A stretch of DNA of 64,000 nucleotides from Farysia itapuensis (lineage: Eukaryota; Basidiomycota; Ustilaginomycetes; Ustilaginales; Ustilaginaceae): positions 248,001 through 312,000 of the forward strand of contig JALBYC010000009.1 in assembly GCA_023212645.1 (NCBI GenBank), in the 5' to 3' direction. Position 1 is the first letter of the stretch; each line of letters starts with the position of its first letter. Shown in pieces: positions 17,820-26,258 of this stretch. The notes under the pieces are model-generated. The model worked only from the letters and a program-made list of their open reading frames with translations. It was not told the DNA's origin and ran no database searches. Made by a program: the position numbers and the translations under genes.

Positions 17820-19649
17820 ATGCTGAGAACGCTTTTGCTTGCAGCCGTCACTCAGCTCGGCCTCTTGTTCGTCTCTTCCGTGTCCGCTTTCACTGCCGAT
17901 CCTAGCTCCGCTGCGACATCGGCGCAATCACCTTCTCCCAGACTGGTCTTTCCCTTTCTGATGTTCTCTGCATCCTACGTCCTCCTCGACGCATTCTTAG
18001 GCCTTGTCATTACCAGGCTCTTCTATCTTGGTGCCAAGAAGACCATCGAGTATATCTTTGATCTGTTCGAAGCCCGGCTACAAGCTCGACTAGCTTCCAG
18101 ATCAAGCCTGCCCTATTCAGCCTTCTTGTCGTTGAGCCCGACCACCTGGCCTTCGGGAAGAGCTATTGTCCCTGCAAGTGAGTGGAACGGCGGAGGCGTC
18201 GGCGGAACCAACGTTCCCGATCAACACCATCGCGCCACACCCCTGCGCATCTTTCTGCCATTCACCGAAAGGCTCAGAAGTCACGATAACGCTATTGCTT
18301 TGGCGCTCGGCCAGCGTGGCTCTCGAATTGCATCTAGAACAACCACAGAGGTAGTCAGATCAGCTCAGTCTGCAGCCCTCGCTGTCGCTAATAGGCGTGA
18401 CTGGATTGCAGTAACGGATCCCACAAGGTCGATCGAAGTGCCAGTATACCCTGAAATTGTCAGCTTGGTCAAGGCTCTGACGCTAGAGTTACGCGAGTCG
18501 CACGTTGGGAGATACGCTGTCAACATGCTCAATGCCCTTGCTGCCCTCGTTGGCGCAAGAGACGATGTGACGGAGGATGCCAAGGCTTCTCCTTCATCTA
18601 CCAGCGTGAACGGCAGCCCCATCCTACGTCAGTTGCCGCAAGAGCTAATTGCGCATATACTCATCCTTGCCGCTTGCCCCAGCCTGTCGCCAAACGAACA
18701 GCGTTCCAGTCCAACCAGTATCCTTCTCCTCTCGAAACAATACTACGCCCTCATCGCACCTCGTCTATACCATAGCGTGTCGCTGCACACGCCCTCAACA
18801 TTTCGAATGTTCCGGTGCACCATCGCGCTTCACAATCCTGCGCTCGGCAAATATGTCCGTCGACTTCAGATAGGCAGCTCCGAATTTGATGGAGCAGGGT
18901 ACTGTCCTGCGCCTTTGGCAGATCACGGTCCGCTGGCCGTTGGCATCGAGCAAATGTTACTGGCAAGCCCAAACCTGCAAGAACTCAGTCTCGATCTGTT
19001 CTCCATGAGCGCACTCCACACCGGCACGGTTTCCAGGCTCGAGAAAGGACCGCAGCCCAAGCGTCTCTGCGCCGAACTCACCACCATCCCTTATCTCAGC
19101 CTGCCAACCTTTGAAGACCTCGAGCAGCTAGAGTTGCTGGTGTTTGGTATGGACGCCCTTACGGCGCAAGAATTGCGCGTCACGCTGCCTCTCTTATCCA
19201 AGCTCACGCTCCGCCTGGTCACGCGGCGCAGGGGGCTCGCCTTCCAGAACGGTCGAGACACGTGGCTACCAACGGAACTAGGTACACCGGGTCAAACGGA
19301 CGACGACGAACAGCATCCGATAGACGTGAACGCGGAAAGAGACCGAGAAATCGGCGAGCAACAGGACATCTTCCAGCTAGAGAGCGACATGGACGACTTC
19401 ATGCAAGCCGTTGAAGTGCTGTGCAGTTGGCCAAATGGAGACGCGCGTATGGGCAAGAAATTGGAGCAGATCACTGTCTACGCCTGGCCCAGCGCTGTCA
19501 AGAAACTGCGCCGACGTTTTGGCAACACGCAAGGTGGCGACGGTGCTGCCCTCAAAATTGATCTTGATCGTGGATATCTCTTGGGCCCGAGGAGAGGCGC
19601 CCACGTGCTCTGGCGTAAAGACAGTGCCCGCTCAGCTTGGGCCGTCTAG
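17820..19649 (+). CDS. F-box-like protein with N-terminal signal/membrane segments
   Basis: 609 aa, single exon. Residues 1-23 form a hydrophobic signal-like segment (MLRTLLLAAVTQLGLLFVSS), and a second hydrophobic helix lies near 45-65. After a basic, Ser-rich region comes an F-box-like motif (about 267-310: LRQLPQELIAHILILAA, then LLLSKQYYALIAPRLY). The rest, with LEELSLDL-like repeats (NLQELSLDL, LEQLELLVFG, LSKLTLRL), resembles the leucine-rich tail of basidiomycete F-box proteins. An F-box on a membrane-targeted protein is odd. No orthologue is recognised; F-box function is inferred from one motif. Confidence 0.6.
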   Translation: MLRTLLLAAVTQLGLLFVSSVSAFTADPSSAATSAQSPSPRLVFPFLMFSASYVLLDAFLGLVITRLFYLGAKKTIEYIFDLFEARLQARLASRSSLPYSAFLSLSPTTWPSGRAIVPASEWNGGGVGGTNVPDQHHRATPLRIFLPFTERLRSHDNAIALALGQRGSRIASRTTTEVVRSAQSAALAVANRRDWIAVTDPTRSIEVPVYPEIVSLVKALTLELRESHVGRYAVNMLNALAALVGARDDVTEDAKASPSSTSVNGSPILRQLPQELIAHILILAACPSLSPNEQRSSPTSILLLSKQYYALIAPRLYHSVSLHTPSTFRMFRCTIALHNPALGKYVRRLQIGSSEFDGAGYCPAPLADHGPLAVGIEQMLLASPNLQELSLDLFSMSALHTGTVSRLEKGPQPKRLCAELTTIPYLSLPTFEDLEQLELLVFGMDALTAQELRVTLPLLSKLTLRLVTRRRGLAFQNGRDTWLPTELGTPGQTDDDEQHPIDVNAERDREIGEQQDIFQLESDMDDFMQAVEVLCSWPNGDARMGKKLEQITVYAWPSAVKKLRRRFGNTQGGDGAALKIDLDRGYLLGPRRGAHVLWRKDSARSAWAV

Positions 19650-19794
19650 GTTAGCAAAAGTCACAGACCCGAAATGCTCAGTCCTGGAGAATGACTTTTT
19701 TGATATCTAAATGCATGTGAAGCCTGTTGTAAACAAGCGGCAGTGATAATGATACAGCGAAGAATCCAATGAAGAGGAAATGCGTGAAAGTGAT

Positions 19795-20865
19795 TTAGGC
19801 CCATCGTCCCAATAGAGCCATCAGGCCGGCGCCGATGAGCATTTCGGCGACGCTGAGTGAGACCTTACTCAAAGGTGCGTTTCGAATACGCTCGTTGAAG
19901 ATGAATTCGTGCGCCAGAAGCTCGACAGTACCGGTGTAGAGGAGGATACCAGCCGAGATGCTGTCAAAGATGCCCGTGACGTAGTTGGCCGTGGCCGAGT
20001 CTGCGTTGTAGCTGTTGCGAATTCCAAGACCGATGGCAAGACCGATGGGCGTCACAAGACCGTAGGCGATCGCACCCGAGAGAGGGATCCATGACTTCAT
20101 CTGCAGCGGCAAGAATGCCAGTCGCGAACCGAGTCCCAACCCTTCGAACATTTGGTGGAAAATAATGACGATAAATAGGACATCAAAGTCGGTAGTCGTG
20201 CCGAGCGTGATGCCGATAATGACACTGTGGAAAATGACGCCGAACTCGAGGATGAGGACGCCGAGAATTTCGGACGCCTGAGAAGATAGCACGATTGCTT
20301 CTGAGCCTGTTCCATCTTTCTGTGTCACCGAGGAGGGCGGAGAAAGTGATTCGTTGGCAGATGCTTCGAGATCGTCTTGTGGCGCAGATTTCGGGCGGTT
20401 ATCATGAGCGTGGTCGTGATGGGTTCCGACATGCTCGAGGGCGTGGTGGTGACCTCCCTTATGAGGGTCGTAGGCGAGTTTGTTGGCAAACTTGCTGCCA
20501 AGACGGAAGGCAAACAGCTCCACAATAAAGACAGCAAACATGGCAATCATAGCAATGGCAAATGGGAATGCCGAATAGTCCTGGAAAGCCTGTGCCAGAC
20601 AGGGGGACTGGAGTTCTTCCACGCCTGGTGCAAGCAGGTGAATAAAGGCTGTAGCAATAATGACACCGCTTCCAAAGTACTTTGCGAAGTCAAAGACGCC
20701 GGTGGGTATTGAGAGTCTGGGAACTCTGCGGGTCAAGACTGGAAACAGGGTGACGGCGGTGGCTGAGACCCACAGAATGAAGATGGCACCGATACGAAGG
20801 CCCAACGATCCTGACCATGTCTCTCCGGGACCGCTGCATTGCACGTCTAGTTCCATATCGGCCAT
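19795..20865 (-). CDS. ZIP family zinc transporter (Zrt-like)
   Basis: 356 aa from the ATG at 20865 (MADMELDVQC). Eight predicted membrane helices with the ZIP layout: FGSGVIIATAFIHLLAPG in helix 2, a His-rich cytoplasmic loop between helices 3 and 4 (HKGGHHHALEHVGTHHDHAH), and the metal-conducting helices HSVIIGITLG and HQMFEGLGLGSR in helices 4-5. It resembles plasma-membrane Zrt1/Zrt2. Upstream in-frame sequence to 21021 lacks hydrophobic or conserved sequence and is taken as 5' UTR. Zinc is the likely substrate; iron or manganese cannot be excluded. Two palindromic ACCTNNNAGGT sites upstream fit control by a Zap1-like factor. Confidence 0.93.
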   Translation of the reverse strand: MADMELDVQCSGPGETWSGSLGLRIGAIFILWVSATAVTLFPVLTRRVPRLSIPTGVFDFAKYFGSGVIIATAFIHLLAPGVEELQSPCLAQAFQDYSAFPFAIAMIAMFAVFIVELFAFRLGSKFANKLAYDPHKGGHHHALEHVGTHHDHAHDNRPKSAPQDDLEASANESLSPPSSVTQKDGTGSEAIVLSSQASEILGVLILEFGVIFHSVIIGITLGTTTDFDVLFIVIIFHQMFEGLGLGSRLAFLPLQMKSWIPLSGAIAYGLVTPIGLAIGLGIRNSYNADSATANYVTGIFDSISAGILLYTGTVELLAHEFIFNERIRNAPLSKVSLSVAEMLIGAGLMALLGRWA

Positions 20866-21020
20866 AGCAAAGGATGAATGTATGAGATGCTTTTCCGGAA
20901 GGGCTGGCGGGCCTGTATTAAGTAGGTTCTGTGCGCGTATGTGCGACCCAGCAGAGCGTCTTGATAGACAAATTTTTCCTGAGGGACTTGGCAGGGTGAA
21001 GGAGAATGCAGAGCAGGACA

Positions 21021-21031
21021 ACCTTTGAGGT
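21021..21031. promoter_or_regulatory. zinc-responsive-element-like palindrome 1
   Basis: ACCTTTGAGGT fits ACCTNNNAGGT and differs at one place from the yeast Zap1 element ACCTTNAAGGT. It lies 156 bp upstream of the ZIP transporter ATG. The function is inferred from the match and the neighbour. Confidence 0.5.
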
Positions 21032-21278
21032 CACTGTATCATAGGAGTGCCGTCCACGGGTGCTGCTTCTGCGGAAGAGAGGGCAATAACTGGCAAGGTA
21101 AAGTGGGTGACGGAAGCAACCAAAGAGAGAGAAATGATTGGAAGGACGTACCACCGCAGATCAGAAGGTCCTGATTCCATCAACGTGCCTGTATCTTTTC
21201 GCAGGCAGATCCTCCGAGAAGCGGCCAAGGTCCGCCGTCCCATTTAGGCGAAGAAAAAAAAGAGGACAGAAATCGAGG

Positions 21279-21289
21279 ACCTTGCAGGT
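21279..21289. promoter_or_regulatory. zinc-responsive-element-like palindrome 2
   Basis: ACCTTGCAGGT is a second ACCTNNNAGGT site, 258 bp from the first, in the spacer between the ZIP gene and the divergent SDR gene. The rest of the 20866-21736 spacer holds no gene that I can support. Confidence 0.45.
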
Positions 21290-21736
21290 TACGAGAACTT
21301 CCCGGTGATGGAAATGTAGATTTCCGAACTCATCTCCGCCGATTCGAGAATTACAAGCGGTCAGATCAGCTGGTGCAAGAAGATCACGTTTAAATACGCC
21401 ATACGCCCACAGCCAACCACAATTGGCGCGTGGGTCATGCGCACAAGCAACGCCGACGGATTGATGCTAGTTTTCTCGGGCTCTGAAGTTAACAGTGCAG
21501 CGCGTTTCGCTAACCATGCCAGGGACGCTGTTGCACACTGTGACTCTTAAGTGCGCTTATGCGCTTAATTGCGCTTGCTGATCAACCATCCGAGTCTAAC
21601 AAGTAATCCTTCCGGCCGGCGGGGCCGGCGGGGAACATTGCACCATGACGTCGTATGACTGGTGCCCAAGTATGTGGCAAACAAGACCCCGGTAACAGGT
21701 GCCTGTATCCTTCACACCATCACACGGAACGCAAAC

Positions 21737-22585
21737 ATGGGCAAGATTCTGGACTTTCAGTGCGCAGTCATTACCGGTGGCGCTGGTGGGCTTGGCTATG
21801 CCATGGCAGAGTGGTTCCAGGAGCAAGGAAAGAAGGTCATCCTCGTCGGCCGTACTGAATCCAAGCTCCAAGAAGCTAGCAAAGCCTTAAAGGATGCGCC
21901 CTACTATGTACTAGATACGGGAAAGGTCGCAGACATTCCAGCTTTCACCAAGAAGGTTGTACAAGAGCATCCCGAGGTCGACTGCCTGATCAACAATGCA
22001 GGTGTTCAGAGGCCGTTGGACGTACAGAAGCTCGAGCTTGACAAAGTAGACAGCGAGATCGACATCAACATCCGGGGACCCGTCCATCTTGCCACTGCCT
22101 TCTTGGACCACCTCAAGCAAAAGCCTCATGGTGTGATTGTCAACGTGAGCTCCGTCCTGGGCTTCGTCCCCACTAGCATCATAAACCCTGTGTAAGTCTT
22201 CGACCTTTATCGCTGCAAAGGCGACCGTGTCTGACCTGCTGCTTTTTTATGATGTAGCTACAACGGAACGAAAGCCTTTGTTCACTTCTGGTCAGAGGCA
22301 CAGCGCGTTCAGCTCAAGGACACAAATGTTCGCATTGTCGAGATCGTCCCTCCTAGTGTCGGCACGGACTTGCACCGCGAAAGAGAAAACCCAGATGACA
22401 ACAAGAAGCACCTTGGAGCATCAGGCTCTCTGACCGTCGAAGAGTTCATGGAAGACTTGATCAAGGGTCTCAAAGGCGATCAAGACGTCATTAGCGCTGG
22501 ACCAGGTGTTGCGCTGGTGGAGAAGTGGGACAGTCAGTTCCGTCAGCCACTGCAGTCCGCTGCTGACAAGTACCAGCGCAAGTAG
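21737..22585 (+). CDS. short-chain dehydrogenase/reductase, DltE-like
   Basis: NAD(P)-dependent Rossmann oxidoreductase. Two exons: 21737-22191 and 22258-22585, with a 66-nt intron (GTAAGT to GTAG) whose removal joins PV to YNGTKAF and gives 260 aa. Motifs: TGGAGGLG cofactor loop (near 15-22), NNAGVQ, the catalytic Ser in NVSSVLG and the YxxxK in YNGTKAF at the exon junction. The sequence is closest in style to the DltE-type SDR subgroup common in fungi; the bacterial name (D-alanine transfer) does not imply that role here. The start at 21737 places the cofactor motif at the usual distance; an in-frame extension to 21662 is unlikely. Confidence 0.88.
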
Positions 22586-22783
22586 TGTTACGCCATATCG
22601 TCTTTAGCTCTCCGGAATCGCACTATAGACTTGTCGCGTTAGCTGGACGAGATTTGGACGGTTGTGACTTGTGAGCCATACCGGATTTATGTGTGGGAAC
22701 TCACCACGTATTGACGCGCTTATATCTCTTTGAAGTTTAAATACGGTCGCCTTCTTGCCTCACTTTGTACAACAACGGACAAT

Positions 22784-23563
22784 ATGGCTAGTCAAGACAT
22801 ACGAGAAGAGCAGGTCCAGAAGCTTCGCAAGCTGTTTGCGGATTCGAACGTACCCAACGACCCTAAAGCGTGGGACCAAGCGTGGATCGACAGCACGACG
22901 CCGTGGGATGCTAGTCAGCCCCAGCCGGCACTTGTCGAATTGCTCGATGGAGTACACGACTCCGAAACCACTGTCGATGATGCACCTGTCTCCAAAGTCG
23001 TTCCCACTGGCAAGGGCATTGCTATAGTTCCTGGATGTGGACGAGGTTATGATGCCAAGCTGTTCGCCGAACGAGGATTGACAAGCTACGGGGTTGACAT
23101 CAGCTCGAATGCGGTTGCAGCTGCCAACAAGTGGCTTGAGAACCAAAACATTGCGTCCGAGCTTTCTTCTCGCATCCACTTTGTCGAGGCCGACTTCTTC
23201 ACGCTGGGCACGCCGAGCAGTCCTCGAGCAGAGCTATCGAGCTCGAGCGTTGTAGACCTTGCATACGACTATACTTTTCTGTGCGCAATCCCACCGACGC
23301 TGCGCCAGTCATGGGCAGAGACCTACACTCGACTTCTGAAGCCAGGTGCCATCTTAATCTCGCTCGTGTATCCCATCCATGGAGATCGTACCAACGGTCC
23401 ACCCTATTCACTGTCGCCCAAATTAGTCAGGGACCTGCTGGGCGCTCAGACCAACCAGCCTGACGGGACTCCAGCGTGGAAGGAACTCGCCGACGTCGAG
23501 CCTAAAGATAGCAAGCCTAATCGAGTAGGCGTAGAGCGAGTCATGGTTTGGCGTCGATTGTAG
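22784..23563 (+). CDS. TPMT-family S-adenosylmethionine methyltransferase
   Basis: 259 aa, single exon, start MASQDIREEQ. Class I methyltransferase of the thiopurine/thiol methyltransferase group: WDQAWIDSTTPWDASQPQP matches the family opening W(x)nG/S-TPWD, followed by the SAM loop VPGCGRGYDAKLFAERG and motif II GVDISSNAV, then DYTFLCAIPP in place of the DxxFFCALxP motif. Plant and fungal relatives methylate halide, thiocyanate or thiols; the substrate is not readable here. It is a soluble protein with no targeting signal seen. Confidence 0.85.
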   Translation: MASQDIREEQVQKLRKLFADSNVPNDPKAWDQAWIDSTTPWDASQPQPALVELLDGVHDSETTVDDAPVSKVVPTGKGIAIVPGCGRGYDAKLFAERGLTSYGVDISSNAVAAANKWLENQNIASELSSRIHFVEADFFTLGTPSSPRAELSSSSVVDLAYDYTFLCAIPPTLRQSWAETYTRLLKPGAILISLVYPIHGDRTNGPPYSLSPKLVRDLLGAQTNQPDGTPAWKELADVEPKDSKPNRVGVERVMVWRRL

Positions 23564-23802
23564 CTAGAGTCTCTGAACTCAAGTAGTAGCATTGGAATCA
23601 CAATGTGAATATTAGGTTGGACCCTGACCATGGGGCATGAGGGCCTTTGGTGGCGGAGAAATGACGTTGCGTGAATGCGAGTTGAAACGTGCGGTTCTGT
23701 GTTGCCGACTGGCTGTGGAAGCTCGCTTCTTTATCACACCACACCCTTTCTACTACACAACCACAGTCTCCAGTAGTCAGACAGCTACCATTCAACCTAA
23801 AC

Positions 23803-24557
23803 ATGGAGGATCCTGTCAATGAGGTTCGCGGCGTCGTCAAGGGCCTAGTGGCGGCGAGAAATGCTTCCGAGCAAAAGTACATCATGCAAAAGTACTTTGC
23901 ACCTGATGCGTCCTTCGACCACCTACTCTGCACCGTAGCCTCGGGACCCAACTCGAGAGACAATGGCATTCTGCCTATCTATCAATGGCTGAGGTGCTTT
24001 TCTGCCTCCGATATCGAGGTCTACAGCGTCGGTGAGTATGTCCCGTATAAGGTCGCATGTGCTTAATGCTGACAATCTCGTGCATCTAGCATTTGACGAG
24101 AAGACCAACAAGTTGTACGTATTGAGTCTACTCAGAACCATAGAAGGGTTTCCCATGCTGACCAGAAGCGCTGAAACAGATTCCTGGAAGCTGTGCAGAC
24201 TCTTCGGCCTAATCTGCCAATTGTTCGTGACCACATTGGCAAGGATGCCAAGATTGTGGTGGCGCTCCAGCTTCAGCGCGGTGCTGATGGCAAGTTCTAC
24301 GTCAAGAGTCAGCAAGACCTATATGCACCTCAGGTGTGAGTACAGTCTCATGCTTTCGTAAGACTGCGTGACGTGTCTGACATTCTTTCTCGCACAGACT
24401 TCCGTTTGGTATTGTTCCAGGAGGCGCTACTATCACGATGCTCGTCAAGAAAGCCGCCGCTCTGCAGTGTGCTGTTCTCGTTGGTGTCGCTCAGAACGTG
24501 CTTGGCTATTGGAAGCCCGGCAAGGATCCGCTTGGTTCTCACTACAAAAAGGCATAG
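23803..24557 (+). CDS. NTF2-like (SigF-type) fold protein, four exons
   Basis: Exons 23803-24031, 24090-24114, 24180-24335 and 24398-24557, joined by introns of 58, 65 and 62 nt that begin GTGAGT, GTACGT, GTGAGT and end TAG, ACAG, ACAG; a CTGAC branch-site sequence lies in intron 2. Splicing gives 189 aa. Exon 2 is only 25 nt. The product, with YFAPDASFDHLLCTVASGP, EKTNKLFLEAVQTLRP and LPFGIVPGGATITMLV, resembles fungal SigF-like NTF2-fold proteins of unknown function. The C-terminal hydrophobic stretch (KKAAALQCAVLVGVAQ) may touch a membrane. The splice model rests on frame continuity; transcript data would settle it. Confidence 0.65.
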
Positions 24558-24616
24558 ATTCGATAGCATTGCTCGTCAATCTCATGCAAATATCTATACT
24601 GTGCCAGTGACGCACT

Positions 24617-25615
24617 CTACCACTGAATTTTGCGATCTCTGCTGCCAAAGTACTTGTCGATCAGACCCTCGTAGTAGGGGCGTAGAGCGATAGGATCAGG
24701 TGGCGAGTCACTCTTCGAGTACAAATCGTACGGGTTGAAAGCCAAGACATTAGCAAGAGCTTCTTCATCCTCTTCGCTACACAGGTGACGGTAGGCACCT
24801 TCACGATGCCATGGGTAGAAGCTGTGGTAGCGTATCATGTCCAGTGCTGCTTGTGGCAGCGTCGAGTCTCGCTTTGCCACTTCGTAGAGGTACTCGTCGT
24901 GTCCAAAGCTCAGCATTACGTTTTTGAGGCCGCAATGAGGCTCGTATATGCCGTATTCAGTATTGTATCTGCTATCGAGTGAGTCTGGATTATTGTCAAA
25001 CGTGTGCGGGTAGACAGTACCCTGTGGAGCGCACCCGACGACAAATGTGTCTCCCACCACGTCCCATTGGCCGTCGGCACCAAAAAAGCACAACAACTTG
25101 CCCAGGTCGTGGATGAGTCCAGTGAGTTGCATCCAGTCTGGCTTGCCGTCTCGTCGCATCGCTTCAGCTGTTTGCAGAAGATGCTGGATCTGCGATAGGC
25201 TGGTGTCGGGATCCGACTCATCGACTAGCGTGTCGAGCTTCTGAATCGCTTCCCATACCGTCATGCTCTCGTGGTGGTTCTTGAGAAATCGTTCCCTGGC
25301 CTGCAGGTTGAATTCGACTGTCTGCTTCTCGTGCTGTGTCTTGTAAAAGTCTTTAACATGGTCAAGGGCATCCTCGTATTGACGGAACTCGGTCTTGTCT
25401 TTCTGCGAGTCAAACTCGCTCTTCTGAGTCCTCCATGCATCGTCGTCTTCCTGTGTTGGCTGAGGCGCAGAAGGGTGTGTTCCTCGATAGATGTTGACCG
25501 TGTCGACCAGATCGGAAATGTCGTCCATCGCTGTACCCTTTGTCGCGATGCTTTTGGACGCCTTGTATGGAGTTGTTGCGCTAGTAGGCAGCGTTTCGGT
25601 AGCTACGGGCGCCAT
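24617..25615 (-). CDS. myo-inositol oxygenase
   Basis: Cleaves myo-inositol to D-glucuronate with a di-iron centre. 332 aa from the ATG at 25615; the frame upstream offers only a TTG. Iron ligands and HD-like motifs are visible: LIHDLGKLL, then GHDEYLYEV and RYHSFYPWHR. The substrate region (PDWMQLTGLIHDLG, GDTFVVGC, NTEYGIYEPHCGL) is closely conserved with animal and fungal MIOX. The N-terminal 40 residues are low-complexity. It points to inositol catabolism toward glucuronate; downstream genes of that route are not in the window. Confidence 0.95.
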   Translation of the reverse strand: MAPVATETLPTSATTPYKASKSIATKGTAMDDISDLVDTVNIYRGTHPSAPQPTQEDDDAWRTQKSEFDSQKDKTEFRQYEDALDHVKDFYKTQHEKQTVEFNLQARERFLKNHHESMTVWEAIQKLDTLVDESDPDTSLSQIQHLLQTAEAMRRDGKPDWMQLTGLIHDLGKLLCFFGADGQWDVVGDTFVVGCAPQGTVYPHTFDNNPDSLDSRYNTEYGIYEPHCGLKNVMLSFGHDEYLYEVAKRDSTLPQAALDMIRYHSFYPWHREGAYRHLCSEEDEEALANVLAFNPYDLYSKSDSPPDPIALRPYYEGLIDKYFGSRDRKIQW

Positions 25616-26138
25616 TGTGAGAGGAAAGAGAGCATCCAACAGACAGTGCAGAGCGGTCCATCTTGACAGTCAAGCTCAAGCTTCATATACTCACACTGCA
25701 GTAGCTCACATGTCTAGCTTCCACAGCCAGTCGACCTGACTCTGCAGCACTCAGCCTTGGTCGGTCCCTGCCCGCGCAAGGACCGAAGAGTCTTGCGCCG
25801 AGACAACACTCATGGCGGACGACAGGCGTATCGGTCCGTTGTGCCGTTATTGGACAAGACACTGCTCCGTCCAAAAATTACACCGGCCAATTCACGGAAA
25901 CGCTTTATTTCCTCCCGAGCTCGGACCGTTCACCCCACCCCACACGCGACCAAACAAGCGCGAAAAAAAGAACAGATTTGCAGAGATACCATTGCGGATG
26001 CGAGTGTCAAAGTGTTAAGAGGCTTGACCGGCCTGTGACTAGCGAAAGAGGCAAAACATGCGTGCGTGAGACGAGAGGGACAAATACAAAGTGTGGATCG
26101 CAGACAATTGCAGCAATCCGCCGGGAGAAGAGAGATGC
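25616..26138. other. gap upstream of the inositol oxygenase gene
   Basis: This spacer is the promoter side of the inositol oxygenase gene and the 3' side of the proline dehydrogenase gene. No open frame resembles a protein family. A short tandem repeat follows directly at 26139-26226. Confidence 0.4.
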
Positions 26139-26226
26139 GCCTGGTGTTAATGGCAAGGCGGCCGTGCCGGGTATGATGTTAAAAAAGCTGTGCCTGGTGT
26201 TAATGGCAAGGCACCGTGCCGGGTAT
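26139..26226. repeat. two-copy imperfect direct repeat
   Basis: GCCTGGTGTTAATGGCAAGG followed by a CCGTGCCGGGTAT segment occurs at 26139-26174 and again at 26192-26226. The copies are about 35 bp, offset by 52-53 bp, and differ by a one-base indel and a substitution near the middle. It sits just past the 3' end of the proline dehydrogenase gene. No function is known. Confidence 0.75.
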
Positions 26227-26258
26227 CTCTGGAAGAGGGTTAGGTGGTAGTGAATGAG

